Origin: Bermanella sp040371755
GTDB taxonomy: Bacteria > Pseudomonadota > Gammaproteobacteria > Pseudomonadales > Oceanobacteraceae
Assembly (NCBI RefSeq): GCF_040371755.1
Contig: NZ_BAABWE010000010.1
Location: 93,204-157,203 of the forward strand
DNA length: 64,000 nucleotides
Direction of reading: 5' to 3'
Under the pieces are notes generated by a model, which ran no database searches, had not been told where the DNA came from, and saw only the letters and a program-made list of their open reading frames with translations. Below are positions 26,948 to 35,754 of this stretch, in pieces; position 1 is the stretch's first letter; each line of letters starts with the position of its first letter. The position numbers and the translations under genes are program-made.

Positions 26948-27442
26948 ATGAAAAAAGAATACGGCTTAACACTCATCGAACTTATGGTCTCCATGCTGAT
27001 ACTGACAATTATCCTCAGTGCAGGGGTTCCATCACTTAAATCCTTTCTTGATAATAAGCAATTAAGTGTGGTTGGACCTATATTTGAAAAAACCCTTCGC
27101 TTAGCCAGAACAGAGGCCCGCAAAGGCAATCAAAACATTAGAATTAGTCCCATCGGAGATGGAAAAGATTGGTCAAACGGCTGGTTAATACAACGAGTGA
27201 TTGATGCTGAAAACAATGTCGTAGAGTTAATTCGACGCTTTGAAGCCTTACCTGGCAACCCTAGCTTTACCAGTGAACAGTTTAGTCAAGATAACCCAAT
27301 TGAATTAAGATCCACCAGCGGCCAAGCTGAATCCATTGGTGAATTAGAGTTAACCCTTAATGGATGCCCCGACAACGTCAAATTTACATATCGCCTGTTA
27401 CTTTCCGGCCACGTAACTAGGAGTACTGGAACATGCTCTTAA
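26948..27442 (+). CDS. fimU: Minor pseudopilin FimU (GspH/FimT family)
   Basis: 164 residues with prepilin signal MKKEYG|LTLIELMVSMLILTI (Glu5 present) and a GspH/FimT domain ('KTLRLARTEARKGNQNIRISPIGDGKDWSNGWLIQ'). It is first in the minor-pilin operon: fimU-pilV-pilW-pilX-small ORF-pilY1-pilE, all closely spaced. FimU links the PilVWX-PilY1 tip complex to the major pilin in Pseudomonas. Its C-terminus overlaps the pilV start by ten bases. Confidence 0.85.
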   Translation: MKKEYGLTLIELMVSMLILTIILSAGVPSLKSFLDNKQLSVVGPIFEKTLRLARTEARKGNQNIRISPIGDGKDWSNGWLIQRVIDAENNVVELIRRFEALPGNPSFTSEQFSQDNPIELRSTSGQAESIGELELTLNGCPDNVKFTYRLLLSGHVTRSTGTCS

Positions 27443-28065
27443 ATAAAAACCAATTAGGTATCGCCATGATTGAAGTCATGGTCACCGTTTTAATTGTCAC
27501 CATTGCAGTTTCAGGCATGGGCCTTATGCTACTTCGTGGGATACAAGCTACTCAAGATAGCTCGCAAAAATCTCAAGCCATGTGGATAGTGGAAGATTAT
27601 GTTGGCCGTATGCGGGCAAACCAAGCAGGTGCGCGCGGTGGCTTTTACGCTCTTAACCCCGAAGATATTGATTGTGAAGCTCCACCAACACAATTATGCG
27701 CCGAAACCTACGAAGATGGAATACATAAAGGTGCCGATGATTGCAGCATCGATGAAGCCATCCAAGACAAAAACAAAATGGCGACATTTGACAAATGGAT
27801 TAGCACCTGCGGTTTAAGCCCCTCTATTTACGACAGCCCATCAGATTTTATTTTAAACCCAAGACTCACCTCAAGGTGTACCAAAGAGAGCGATAGGACT
27901 AGTAACTACACGGGTAACAAGGACTGCATTCAGTACTCAGTATCCTTAAAGTGGCAAACTCGACTCAAGCAAGTGGCCAAAGAAGAAGATGATGATGATG
28001 AAGAAAAAGAAAAAGAAAAAGATACCAATGTAAGTGAATACACCATGGTAGTGAGGTTCAACTAA
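27433..28065 (+). CDS. pilV: Type IV pilus minor pilin PilV
   Basis: 210 residues; class III signal MLLNKNQLG|IAMIEVMVTVLIVTIAV with mature Glu5. The following 'GLMLLRGIQATQDSSQKSQAMWIVEDYVGRMRAN' is typical of PilV. Several Cys pairs may form disulfides outside the cell. Oddly, the C-terminus carries an acidic/basic low-complexity stretch (EEDDDDEEKEKEKD) built from GAT/GAA/AAA triplets before the last beta strand. The start overlaps fimU and the stop overlaps pilW (TAATG). Confidence 0.9.
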   Translation: MLLNKNQLGIAMIEVMVTVLIVTIAVSGMGLMLLRGIQATQDSSQKSQAMWIVEDYVGRMRANQAGARGGFYALNPEDIDCEAPPTQLCAETYEDGIHKGADDCSIDEAIQDKNKMATFDKWISTCGLSPSIYDSPSDFILNPRLTSRCTKESDRTSNYTGNKDCIQYSVSLKWQTRLKQVAKEEDDDDEEKEKEKDTNVSEYTMVVRFN

Positions 28066-28922
28066 TGAAGCAGCAACAAGGTTTTACTCTAATTGAATTA
28101 ATGATTTCCGGTACCATTGGTATTTTTGTTATCACCGGATTACTCAATCTATTTATCACCACAAATAAAACCATCACGCTTTCAGACGCCATGTCCAGAA
28201 ATCAAGAAACTGGGCGTTTTGCCATGGATTACATGACAACATTTCTTCGTCAAGCTGGTTACAGCGAGGATTCAACTCAACCCCTTTCACCTATATTTGT
28301 ATCAACAGGTAGCACAGATAATACATTAATCAATTGTACTGATCCCGCACAAGCACAAGCCTGTAGCGTTAATAACCCTGAAAATGAGCCTATATTAGGG
28401 GACCGACTATCCATCCCTTTCAATATAGGTGGCAATGCAGGAGATGAAAGCCGTGCCTGTACCGGCACCATAATTGGCGGCACAGCCAACGGCCCGCAAA
28501 GGCTGGTTACGGTTTTTTGGGTCAGCAGCGATGAGGATACCTTAAACGAATTAAGGTGCCGTATATTTGACCGAGACGCAAATGGCTGGCTAGATAACCC
28601 TGTTTCTATCATCAATAATGTTGAATTATTTGAGTTTCAAATTGGGGTCTCACAATTATATAGTGACCCACATGTATCTCAATACATCAATGTGGGTTCT
28701 TACGGCACCCAAGACATTACTCCTGATAGAATTCGCAGTATACGTATTGCACTGCTCACCACCAGCCAAGAAACAGACCATGCAAGTAGAATTAATAGCA
28801 CATCAAAGGAAAGAATTTACAACTTACTTGATGCACCACTTTATTCTGTAACCGATGGCAACCTTCGAAACATTTTCATGAATACTATTGAGCTACCTAA
28901 CATGATCGGAGGTGCAATGTGA
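28065..28922 (+). CDS. pilW: Type IV pilus minor pilin PilW
   Basis: 285 residues; signal MKQQQG|FTLIELMISGTIGIFVITGLLNLF with Glu5, followed by 'NQETGRFAMDYMTTFLRQAGY', characteristic of PilW. It is the large minor pilin of the tip initiation complex. ATG overlaps the pilV stop, and its TGA overlaps the pilX GTG, so all are translationally coupled. Confidence 0.9.
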   Translation: MKQQQGFTLIELMISGTIGIFVITGLLNLFITTNKTITLSDAMSRNQETGRFAMDYMTTFLRQAGYSEDSTQPLSPIFVSTGSTDNTLINCTDPAQAQACSVNNPENEPILGDRLSIPFNIGGNAGDESRACTGTIIGGTANGPQRLVTVFWVSSDEDTLNELRCRIFDRDANGWLDNPVSIINNVELFEFQIGVSQLYSDPHVSQYINVGSYGTQDITPDRIRSIRIALLTTSQETDHASRINSTSKERIYNLLDAPLYSVTDGNLRNIFMNTIELPNMIGGAM

Positions 28923-29458
28923 ACATACGGCCATTACCAAATCAAAGCGGCTCTACTTTAGTTATTGCATTAGTGTTTTTACTCATTATTACAGTGGTTG
29001 CTGTTTACTCCCTTGAAAGCAGTACCATACAAAGCCGCATGGTAAACAACAGCTTATTCACAACGCTAACTTACCACGAGTGCCGTAACGAGCAAGAAGC
29101 ACAATTATTGAGATTTAATATCGATGAAGGGGCCGCTATTGGGCCTTTACTTACTATTGCAGGAATACCTGAAGACGCATTAGAAGCAGATAGTTACCAA
29201 GATCTATTAAGTGCTCTAAACACCACACAATCGACCATAATAGATGACAAATACGCGCCTCAATCAACAATCACTGTTGCTTGGAGTTATATTAAAGATG
29301 CCCCAGCAGGTAGAGACGGCTACGACATAGACACTGAAAGCCAGTTTAAATCCTATATCTACGAAACAACCTGCAATGCAGTATTTAACACAACGTCTAA
29401 TAATCAAACTTTAGGTGCCGTCGTTAGTGGCCTTAAGCAGTCTGGCGTTATGAATTAA
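28919..29458 (+). CDS. pilX: Type IV pilus minor pilin PilX
   Basis: 179 residues from GTG. The leader MNIRPLPNQSG|STLVIALVFLLIITVVAVYSLESSTIQSRM has the PilX pattern: a Gly cleavage site but no Glu5 in the mature N-terminus, as in the P. aeruginosa protein. A tip-complex role alongside PilV, PilW and PilY1 is expected. It is followed after 10 bases by an unassigned secreted protein instead of pilY1 directly. Confidence 0.85.
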   Translation: MNIRPLPNQSGSTLVIALVFLLIITVVAVYSLESSTIQSRMVNNSLFTTLTYHECRNEQEAQLLRFNIDEGAAIGPLLTIAGIPEDALEADSYQDLLSALNTTQSTIIDDKYAPQSTITVAWSYIKDAPAGRDGYDIDTESQFKSYIYETTCNAVFNTTSNNQTLGAVVSGLKQSGVMN

Positions 29459-29468
29459 GGAAAAACCA

Positions 29469-29789
29469 ATGAAAATATTATTATCTACTTTGCTACTCTG
29501 TTTATTCACTTCAATACTACATGCAGAAACGCTAAAGCATAAAACATCAGCTCTAGAAACCAATGGCATTAAAGTTGAATTTTTTAGCAGTTCTAATTAC
29601 GGTGTAATTACACCTATTGGCTGCAGCTACTGCTTACAAAAGACCTATAAATTTTATAGTGATATAAACATCAACAAAAAAGGGAAAACAACAACACTTC
29701 AATCCCTGTTAGCAGAATATTCCAGAGCAAAATACCCAACCATATTTATTAATTTAGACTCGAATGTAGTCTATAAACTAAATTATTAG
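29469..29789 (+). CDS. Small secreted CxxC protein inside the minor-pilin operon
   Basis: 106 residues with signal peptide 1-19 (ILHA|E). The mature part contains Cys52-Ser-Tyr-Cys55, the only two cysteines outside the signal region, and a basic middle. AAGGA precedes the ATG, 10 bases after pilX, and pilY1 follows after 9 bases, so it is an integral operon member. I do not recognise the family; it is not obviously PilY2, which in Pseudomonas lies after pilY1. CxxC could bind metal or act in thiol exchange during PilY1 or pilin folding; that is inference. Confidence 0.6.
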   Translation: MKILLSTLLLCLFTSILHAETLKHKTSALETNGIKVEFFSSSNYGVITPIGCSYCLQKTYKFYSDININKKGKTTTLQSLLAEYSRAKYPTIFINLDSNVVYKLNY

Positions 29790-29798
29790 GAGTAAATT

Positions 29799-32700
29799 AT
29801 GAATAGGTTCGTTATTTACTTTGCTCTAATAGCATCTTCTATCGTCAATGCAGACGACACTGAAATCTATGGTGCCAACGCCATTGACCCAGATAATAGA
29901 ATAAATTCGAATGTCCTCTTTATTATGGACACATCTGGAAGCATGGATAGAGACGTAGAAACAGCATTAGAGGAATATGACCCATTAACGACATACAGCG
30001 GAAATTACGACGTTGGTCAATTTTATAATAGCCTTAATGATAGCTCAAATGATGGGCACAATCTTTCGACTTTAAGCGGCGAAAATTCAAGTGGGTGCAG
30101 CTCAACAATCGAAGCTCTTGAAACTGAAGGGCGTATTTCAGGAACATATGCACAATATCGTAGCAGTAGGAGAAGAGTTTCCTGGAGGAGCCTTAGTGAC
30201 GGAAATCAATCTGACATAAGGTGTAATCAAAGCTGGTCTGACCGTAGCTATATTTTATATAGCGGAAATTACATGAATTACTATCACGGTGAAGCAATTG
30301 AAGTCAAAACCCGATTAGAGACTGTGGTGGATATAGTTAATGACCTTACGTTATCTTTGAATAATATTAACTTGGGGTTGATGCGCTTTTCAAGTGATTC
30401 CGATGGAGGAATGATCGATATCCCTATATCAGACATATCCACATCAGGAGAACTAATTCGAAATAAATTAGCTGAATATGTCGACAATGGTCCTAATGGA
30501 GGCACACCTCTTTCTGAGGCTTTATATGAAGGAATGCTCTATTTAAGTGGCGGGGATATGGATTACGGTTCTGACTCAACACCAAATACAAGTACCAGTG
30601 ACTCATTACAAGAGGATGGAGAAACCTATAACTCCCCTATTGAACAAGCTTGTCAAAAGAACCACATCATCTTACTTACTGATGGTGAACCAACAAATGA
30701 TGATAATGCAAACAGTAAAATCCAAAACTTAATTGCAAATATGGCATTACCATCTGCGCTGAATAAATCATGCTCAGGAAGCGGAGAGTGCCTAGACGAA
30801 CTAGCATATTGGGGACGTAATACTGACCACTCTAGTAGTGTAACTGGTAGTCAAGAAATCACCACTTATACAATTGGCGGGTTTGATGATTTAGGCACTG
30901 ATAATAACGATGACACAGAAAGTGATGCGGTTACCCTATTAAGACGTACAGCTGACTATGGCGGCGGTAAATTTTTTGCAGCTCGAGATTCACAGCAATT
31001 AGCTTCAGCCTTAGATTCAATATTTTTAGATATACTTTCTACAGACTCAACTTTCACAGCACCAGCCGTTTCTGTTAACGCCTTTAATGCATCTGAGCAC
31101 AGAGACGAACTATTTTACGCATTATTTAGACCTGCTGATAATTTTAAATGGGCAGGAAATTTAAAACGCTATCAGTTGACTCAAGAAGGAATTGTTGTGG
31201 GTGCTAACTCTGATAGTCCTGCTATTAGTACTGCAACGGGCTTTTTTAATGAAGGGGTATTCGATTTTTGGAATAATACAGATGAAGCTGACGGGAAGAA
31301 GGTCAATTTAGGTGGAGCTGCAAACCGAATTCCTGTTGTACCAAGCAATCGATCAATTTACACAAATAACTCCAGTGGTGATTTAATTTCATTGAATAGT
31401 GCAGAAGGTGCTTCACGAGCTAGCTTTAATATGAGTGATGAGGCATACGACGATGACGATTTTCAAGATGTTCTCGACTGGACGCTTGGTGTTGACATTC
31501 TAGATATGGATGGCGATAACGATACCGAAGAAACACGTCAACAACTAGGTGATCCACTGCATAGTGAACCTGTTGTGATCACCTATGGTGGTACTGAAGA
31601 AAATCCGGACAGTACAATCTTTTTTGGTACTAATGAAGGTTTCATTCATGCTGTCGATACCACTACCGGTGAAGAACAATTTGCATTCTTGCCTAGCGAG
31701 TTTCATGCAACGCAAAAGTCATATTACTACAATGTAGGCGCAGCAGCCGATAAACCTTACGGCATGGACGGTTTAATTACCTCTTGGTTTTACGATAAAA
31801 ACCGTAACAATTTAATCATCAACCCAGAAACAAACCAACTTGAAGAAGATGAACATATTTATCTTTATGCGGGCATGCGCCGTGGTGGCCGTGGTTATTA
31901 CGCACTGGATGTTACAGACAGAAGCAACCCTAAAATGCTGTTCAAAATTGAAGGTGTAGGTGATGAAGATGAAGGTGAAGGTGAAGGTGAAGGTGAAGGT
32001 GAAGGTGAAGGAGATACTTCTGGCGATGACAATGACTCTAATCCATACCGTAAGCTGGGCCAAACATGGTCTAAAATGACCGTAGCTAAAATTAATCACC
32101 CTGATGAAAACGGTGTCCTTAAAGAAACACCTGTATTGTTCTTTGGTGGTGGATATGACGAATCCCAAGATGATAACCCTACTCGCCAAAGCGACAACGT
32201 AGGCAATGCCATCTTTATGGTGCATGCACAAACAGGTGATTTACTTGGTTGGACAAGTGATGAAAATAGTGGCGCAGATATTATCATCAATGAGATGGTC
32301 AATAGTATTCCAGCAAGCCTTTCTGTGGTTGATATCAACGGTGACGGCTTAACCGATTATTTATTTGCAGCTGATATGGGAGGTCGCGTATTTAGAATAG
32401 ACTTCCCCGGTGGCTCAACCGTTGATGCAACTGGTGGAATGATAGCCAACTTAAATGATGGCACTGTCGAGAATAACCGCCGTTTTTATAACAAACCTAA
32501 TGTAGCGTTAGTAAAAGATAGGCAGCGCGGCGACTATTTAACCATCGCCATTGGTTCTGGCCACCGTGCCCACCCAGTGCAAACAACCGCTGTTAATAAC
32601 CGTTTTTATGTGATTAAGGATTTCCATCCATACTCAGCACCGAGTAGTTACACCGCTAAAACCGAAGCCGCTACCACTAAAACCAGCCTTGGTGATACTG

Positions 32701-33245
32701 AAAATCCAGATCCATCATTACTCTACAATGCCACCAGTTTAATGACAGGCGGGGCTTCGGAATTTACAAATGATATGCCGAGAATAATGGCCGACGGTGG
32801 CGGCTGGTACGTTACATTAAGCACTGGTGGCGAAAAAGTATTGGCAGAATCTACCACGTTCTCTGGTGCGGTTATTTTCACTACATTCTCCCCCACCGGT
32901 GCAACCAGTAACGCCTGTGGCGCAGATACCGGTTTATCCAGAACTTATGTATTGGATCAAAAAAATGCAATGGCCGTCATTGATCTTAATGGAGACGGCA
33001 ATATCGATGCAAACGATGCCTCTAAATCTCTTGCTCACTCTGGTATTGCCCCTCGCCCTGTGGTGATATACAGAAGTGGTGGTGGTAAAACCATTGCCAT
33101 TGGTACAGAAACGATTGATGACTCTCGTTTCAACCCCAATCCAAAGTCTGATTGTCCTAGTGGCTCGTCATGCAAAACTGACAAGCCAAAATGTCTGGGG
33201 GCAAACTGTTATGTCAAACCAATGTACTGGCGCCAGAATAATTAA
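29799..33245 (+). CDS. pilY1: Type IV pilus tip adhesin/assembly protein PilY1
   Basis: 1148 residues with signal peptide (1-18). An N-terminal von Willebrand A domain has MIDAS motif DTSGS at 44-48. The C-terminal beta-propeller (PilC/PilY1 domain, about 580-1110) contains EF-like calcium loops DINGDGLTD (near 845) and DLNGDGNID (near 1061). Between them a (Glu-Gly)7 tract at about 725-738 comes from a hexanucleotide repeat. PilY1 caps the pilus, tunes retraction and mediates adhesion and surface sensing. An Arg-Gly-Asp occurs near residue 910, at a different place from the known P. aeruginosa one. Confidence 0.93.
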   Translation: MNRFVIYFALIASSIVNADDTEIYGANAIDPDNRINSNVLFIMDTSGSMDRDVETALEEYDPLTTYSGNYDVGQFYNSLNDSSNDGHNLSTLSGENSSGCSSTIEALETEGRISGTYAQYRSSRRRVSWRSLSDGNQSDIRCNQSWSDRSYILYSGNYMNYYHGEAIEVKTRLETVVDIVNDLTLSLNNINLGLMRFSSDSDGGMIDIPISDISTSGELIRNKLAEYVDNGPNGGTPLSEALYEGMLYLSGGDMDYGSDSTPNTSTSDSLQEDGETYNSPIEQACQKNHIILLTDGEPTNDDNANSKIQNLIANMALPSALNKSCSGSGECLDELAYWGRNTDHSSSVTGSQEITTYTIGGFDDLGTDNNDDTESDAVTLLRRTADYGGGKFFAARDSQQLASALDSIFLDILSTDSTFTAPAVSVNAFNASEHRDELFYALFRPADNFKWAGNLKRYQLTQEGIVVGANSDSPAISTATGFFNEGVFDFWNNTDEADGKKVNLGGAANRIPVVPSNRSIYTNNSSGDLISLNSAEGASRASFNMSDEAYDDDDFQDVLDWTLGVDILDMDGDNDTEETRQQLGDPLHSEPVVITYGGTEENPDSTIFFGTNEGFIHAVDTTTGEEQFAFLPSEFHATQKSYYYNVGAAADKPYGMDGLITSWFYDKNRNNLIINPETNQLEEDEHIYLYAGMRRGGRGYYALDVTDRSNPKMLFKIEGVGDEDEGEGEGEGEGEGEGDTSGDDNDSNPYRKLGQTWSKMTVAKINHPDENGVLKETPVLFFGGGYDESQDDNPTRQSDNVGNAIFMVHAQTGDLLGWTSDENSGADIIINEMVNSIPASLSVVDINGDGLTDYLFAADMGGRVFRIDFPGGSTVDATGGMIANLNDGTVENNRRFYNKPNVALVKDRQRGDYLTIAIGSGHRAHPVQTTAVNNRFYVIKDFHPYSAPSSYTAKTEAATTKTSLGDTENPDPSLLYNATSLMTGGASEFTNDMPRIMADGGGWYVTLSTGGEKVLAESTTFSGAVIFTTFSPTGATSNACGADTGLSRTYVLDQKNAMAVIDLNGDGNIDANDASKSLAHSGIAPRPVVIYRSGGGKTIAIGTETIDDSRFNPNPKSDCPSGSSCKTDKPKCLGANCYVKPMYWRQNN
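31971..32012 (+). repeat. In-frame hexanucleotide microsatellite in pilY1
   Basis: Six perfect GAAGGT units plus a seventh GAAGGA unit, coding Glu-Gly repeats in an exposed loop. Gain or loss of units would change length by two residues without frameshift. Confidence 0.85.
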
Positions 33246-33259
33246 AAAAAGGTTCAAAT

Positions 33260-33649
33260 ATGAAGCAGCTGGGTTTTAATTTAATTGAATTATTAATTGT
33301 AATGGTCATAGTCGGGATTATTGCCAGTATGGCTTTACCCTCTTACCAGAGCTATGTAATAAGAGCGAATAGAGGTGAGGCCATTAACTCCCTGTTGGAT
33401 ATTATGCGAGCACAAGAAGACGCTTTTATCAATAACTCCGGCTATACAACGGCTTTAACTGATCTGAACTATGATTCAAACCAAACCAGTTATTCAGGTA
33501 AATATGTCATATCCGCAAAAAAATGTAGTAGTGGTGGAGAATTAACAGAATGTATTGAGTTAGTAGCTACACCTCAAGGCAGCCAAGCCGTTGATGGCAA
33601 CCTTACTTTAAATAGCCGAGGTGAACGAACCGGAAAATGGCCGGAATAA
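33260..33649 (+). CDS. pilE: Type IV pilus minor pilin PilE
   Basis: 129 residues; signal MKQLG|FNLIELLIVMVIVGIIASMALPSYQSYV with Glu5; position 2 of the mature protein is Asn rather than the common Thr. A pilin beta domain with two C-terminal Cys (KKCSSGGELTECIEL) forms the D-loop. It is last in the operon, like P. aeruginosa pilE; a terminator follows 16 bases after the stop. Confidence 0.88.
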   Translation: MKQLGFNLIELLIVMVIVGIIASMALPSYQSYVIRANRGEAINSLLDIMRAQEDAFINNSGYTTALTDLNYDSNQTSYSGKYVISAKKCSSGGELTECIELVATPQGSQAVDGNLTLNSRGERTGKWPE

Positions 33650-33665
33650 TTTATCGTCACAAATC

Positions 33666-33691
33666 AAAAGCCAGCTTTGCTGGCTTTTTTT
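33666..33691 (+). terminator. Rho-independent terminator of the minor-pilin operon
   Basis: Perfect 10-bp stem AAAAGCCAGC / GCTGGCTTTT with loop ttt and a T-run. Confidence 0.88.
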
Positions 33692-33732
33692 ATGGCACAA
33701 TAACGCCCATCCATTTAACCATATTTGAAATT

Positions 33733-34167
33733 ATGAATATTTTAGAAAGTGTAAAGTCCCATTGGGGTTGGTCGGGCATCGACCCTACAACCATTATCGC
33801 TGAAAATGAGTTTGGTAACTTAATCATGCAAGATGAGGACAACCGCTTCTGGCGATTATGCCCAGAGGACTTGTACTGTGAAGTCATCGCTGACGACAAA
33901 GACGAATACAACGACCTAGTAAAAGATGAAGAGTTTAACCAAGACTGGTTCATGGAAGTCATGGTGTATAAGGCCACCGAAAAATATGGCGCCCTTGAAG
34001 AAGGCATGAAATTTCACATGTTAGAACCTGGTGCGCTTGGCGGCAAATATGCACCACATAATATCAAACCCATTGCCTTTGAACGCATTATTAAGTTCTC
34101 AGGTGAACTTGCCCAGAAAATCAGCCGTGCAGGTGGAAAAAAGGTTAATTACACCCCTTTAACCTAG
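33733..34167 (+). CDS. DUF1851 / T6SS immunity Tdi1-like domain protein
   Basis: 144 residues from the ATG at 33733; the frame is open upstream but that part overlaps the pilE terminator. 'MNILESVKSHWGWSGIDPTTIIAENEFGNLIMQDEDNRFWRLCPEDLYCEVI' followed by 'EYGALEEGMKFHML'-like text ('KYGALEEGMKFHMLEPGALGGKYAPHNI') is the DUF1851/Tdi1 C-terminal pattern. Some family members neutralise type VI secretion effectors, but no effector or T6SS gene is nearby, so this is probably an orphan or has another role. Confidence 0.7.
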   Translation: MNILESVKSHWGWSGIDPTTIIAENEFGNLIMQDEDNRFWRLCPEDLYCEVIADDKDEYNDLVKDEEFNQDWFMEVMVYKATEKYGALEEGMKFHMLEPGALGGKYAPHNIKPIAFERIIKFSGELAQKISRAGGKKVNYTPLT

Positions 34168-34272
34168 TTTTTTAGTCGGATTTAATTGCAATAAGACACA
34201 ATGGGTCGTACATTTATTATTGGTTAATATTTTTGCACTGTTACAACTAAAAGCTGTCGATCTGAGAAGTCT

Positions 34273-35037
34273 ATGTCCAAACACCGCACCAAATTGGAAA
34301 TCCAAGGTACTCAAGGCACTCTTGCCGCCATCCTCGAAAAACCCGGCCCACACCCTAAAGCCTACGTAATATACGCCCATTGCTTTACCTGCGGTAAAGA
34401 TAGTTTAGCCGCATCACGAATTAGCCGAGGCTTAGTGGCTCAGGGATTTGCTGTGTTACGTTATGATTTTGCGGGCATTGGTAACAGTGAAGGTGCATTC
34501 GAAGATACTAACTTCACAAGCAGTGTTGATGATTTAATAAAAGTCGCCGAACACTTAAAAGAGAATTACGAAGCACCAGCATTGTTAATTGGACACAGTT
34601 TTGGCGGTGCAGTGGTTTTAGGTGCAACCAACAAAATTAAAAGCATTAAAGGGGTCGTGACCGTTGCTGCTCCTTCAAAACCCTGCCATGTAATTAAACA
34701 ATTCGCAGATTTTGAAGATGAAATCCAAGAAAAAGGCCAAGCTAATGTATTACTTTCTGGCCGCCCTTTTGTGATGAAAAAACAATTTTTAGATGATGTC
34801 TACAACCAAAACCAAGACGAAACCATTCGTAAGATGAAAACCCCATTATTGGTTTTCCACTCTCCTCGTGATACCACCGTATTAATTAAAGAAGCTGAGC
34901 ATATTTATAACTATGCCAAGCACCCAAAAAGTTTCATTAGCTTAGAGCCAGCTGACCACTTACTTTCTAGCAGCAAACACGCCGCTTATGTGGCCTCCAG
35001 TGTTGCTGTTTGGGCTGAACACTACGTAGAAGAATGA
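34273..35037 (+). CDS. Alpha/beta-hydrolase (stand-alone version of the OsmC-fused type)
   Basis: 254 residues. 'YVIYAHCFTCGKDSLAASRISRGLVAQGFAVLRYDFAGIGNSEG' and the nucleophile motif GHSFGG (Ser about 109), Asp in 'HSPRDTTV' and His in 'ADHLL' give a complete triad. The text closely follows the N-terminal half of bifunctional alpha/beta-hydrolase-OsmC proteins, yet the frame ends before an OsmC domain and no OsmC gene is adjacent. Substrate unknown. A strong hairpin follows. Confidence 0.82.
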   Translation: MSKHRTKLEIQGTQGTLAAILEKPGPHPKAYVIYAHCFTCGKDSLAASRISRGLVAQGFAVLRYDFAGIGNSEGAFEDTNFTSSVDDLIKVAEHLKENYEAPALLIGHSFGGAVVLGATNKIKSIKGVVTVAAPSKPCHVIKQFADFEDEIQEKGQANVLLSGRPFVMKKQFLDDVYNQNQDETIRKMKTPLLVFHSPRDTTVLIKEAEHIYNYAKHPKSFISLEPADHLLSSSKHAAYVASSVAVWAEHYVEE

Positions 35038-35043
35038 TCAAAT

Positions 35044-35067
35044 AAAGCCCTCGCCAGCGAGGGCTTT
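35044..35067 (+). terminator. Terminator hairpin
   Basis: Perfect 11-bp stem AAAGCCCTCGC / GCGAGGGCTTT with apex ca, then TTTACCTTTATTT. Seven bases after the hydrolase stop. Confidence 0.75.
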
Positions 35068-35120
35068 ACCTTTATTTAATCCCCTCTAAACTTCTAACAT
35101 AGCCTTTTGAAATATTACTC

Positions 35121-35753
35121 ATGTTAGAAGTATTTATAGTTGCTTTCACCACCTTTTTTGCCACCGTTGGCCCATTAGACGTAGCCGCCGTTTTTGCAGC
35201 CATGACTCTGGGTACAAAACGTAGCAAAGCGATCTCCATGGCCATGCGAGGTACGTTTATTGCCTGTTGCATTTTATTAGGCTTTGCACTTGGCGGAAAA
35301 GTGATATTGAGTGCCCTTGGTATCTCATTAGCAGCGTTAAAGGTGGCTGGTGGTATTTTGTTGCTATTGATTGCTATTGATATGGTATTTGCACGCACCA
35401 GCGGTGTCAGCAATACAACCGATGAAGAAACGGACGAAGCCAACAGCAAAAATGATATTTCTGTTTTCCCTTTAGCTACGCCTTTATTGGCGGGGCCAGG
35501 GGCTATGGGCGCTGCTATTTTATTAAGCACTCAGCAATCCCACGACCCGTGGAGACAAGCCATGGTGATTGCGGCCATTTTTTCAATTATGGGATTAAGT
35601 CTTTGCTTATTGCTATTGGCCACGCAAGTGCAAAGAGTGTTGGGCGTAACGGGTATGCACGTTATTTCAAGAGTATTTGGTGTACTGTTAGCGGCACTGG
35701 CTGTTCAGTTTATGTTTGATGGGATTGCAAACAGCCAAGTTTTTAGTCATTAA
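35121..35753 (+). CDS. MarC-family (UPF0056) integral membrane protein
   Basis: 210 residues with six hydrophobic segments. 'FFATVGPLDVAAVFAAMTLGTKRSKA' and 'FPLATPLLAGPGAMGAAILLS' are the two hallmark MarC motifs, repeated around an acidic cytoplasmic loop (about 95-115). MarC proteins are of unknown function despite the multiple-antibiotic-resistance name. The stop faces the minus-strand 146-aa gene one base away. Confidence 0.85.
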   Translation: MLEVFIVAFTTFFATVGPLDVAAVFAAMTLGTKRSKAISMAMRGTFIACCILLGFALGGKVILSALGISLAALKVAGGILLLLIAIDMVFARTSGVSNTTDEETDEANSKNDISVFPLATPLLAGPGAMGAAILLSTQQSHDPWRQAMVIAAIFSIMGLSLCLLLLATQVQRVLGVTGMHVISRVFGVLLAALAVQFMFDGIANSQVFSH

Positions 35754-35754
35754 C

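Noticed and set aside
31971..32012. Tandem repeat considered as a CRISPR-like array
   Set aside because: Six-base units with no spacers, in frame within pilY1.
31812..32231. 139-codon minus-strand frame
   Set aside because: Antisense to pilY1; its Phe-Thr repeats are the complement of the GAAGGT microsatellite.
32526..32534. Arg-Gly-Asp in PilY1 as an integrin-binding site
   Set aside because: A three-residue match at a different position from the known P. aeruginosa motif; probably chance.
35072..35530. 152-codon minus-strand frame
   Set aside because: Antisense to the MarC-family gene, composition typical of a shadow frame.
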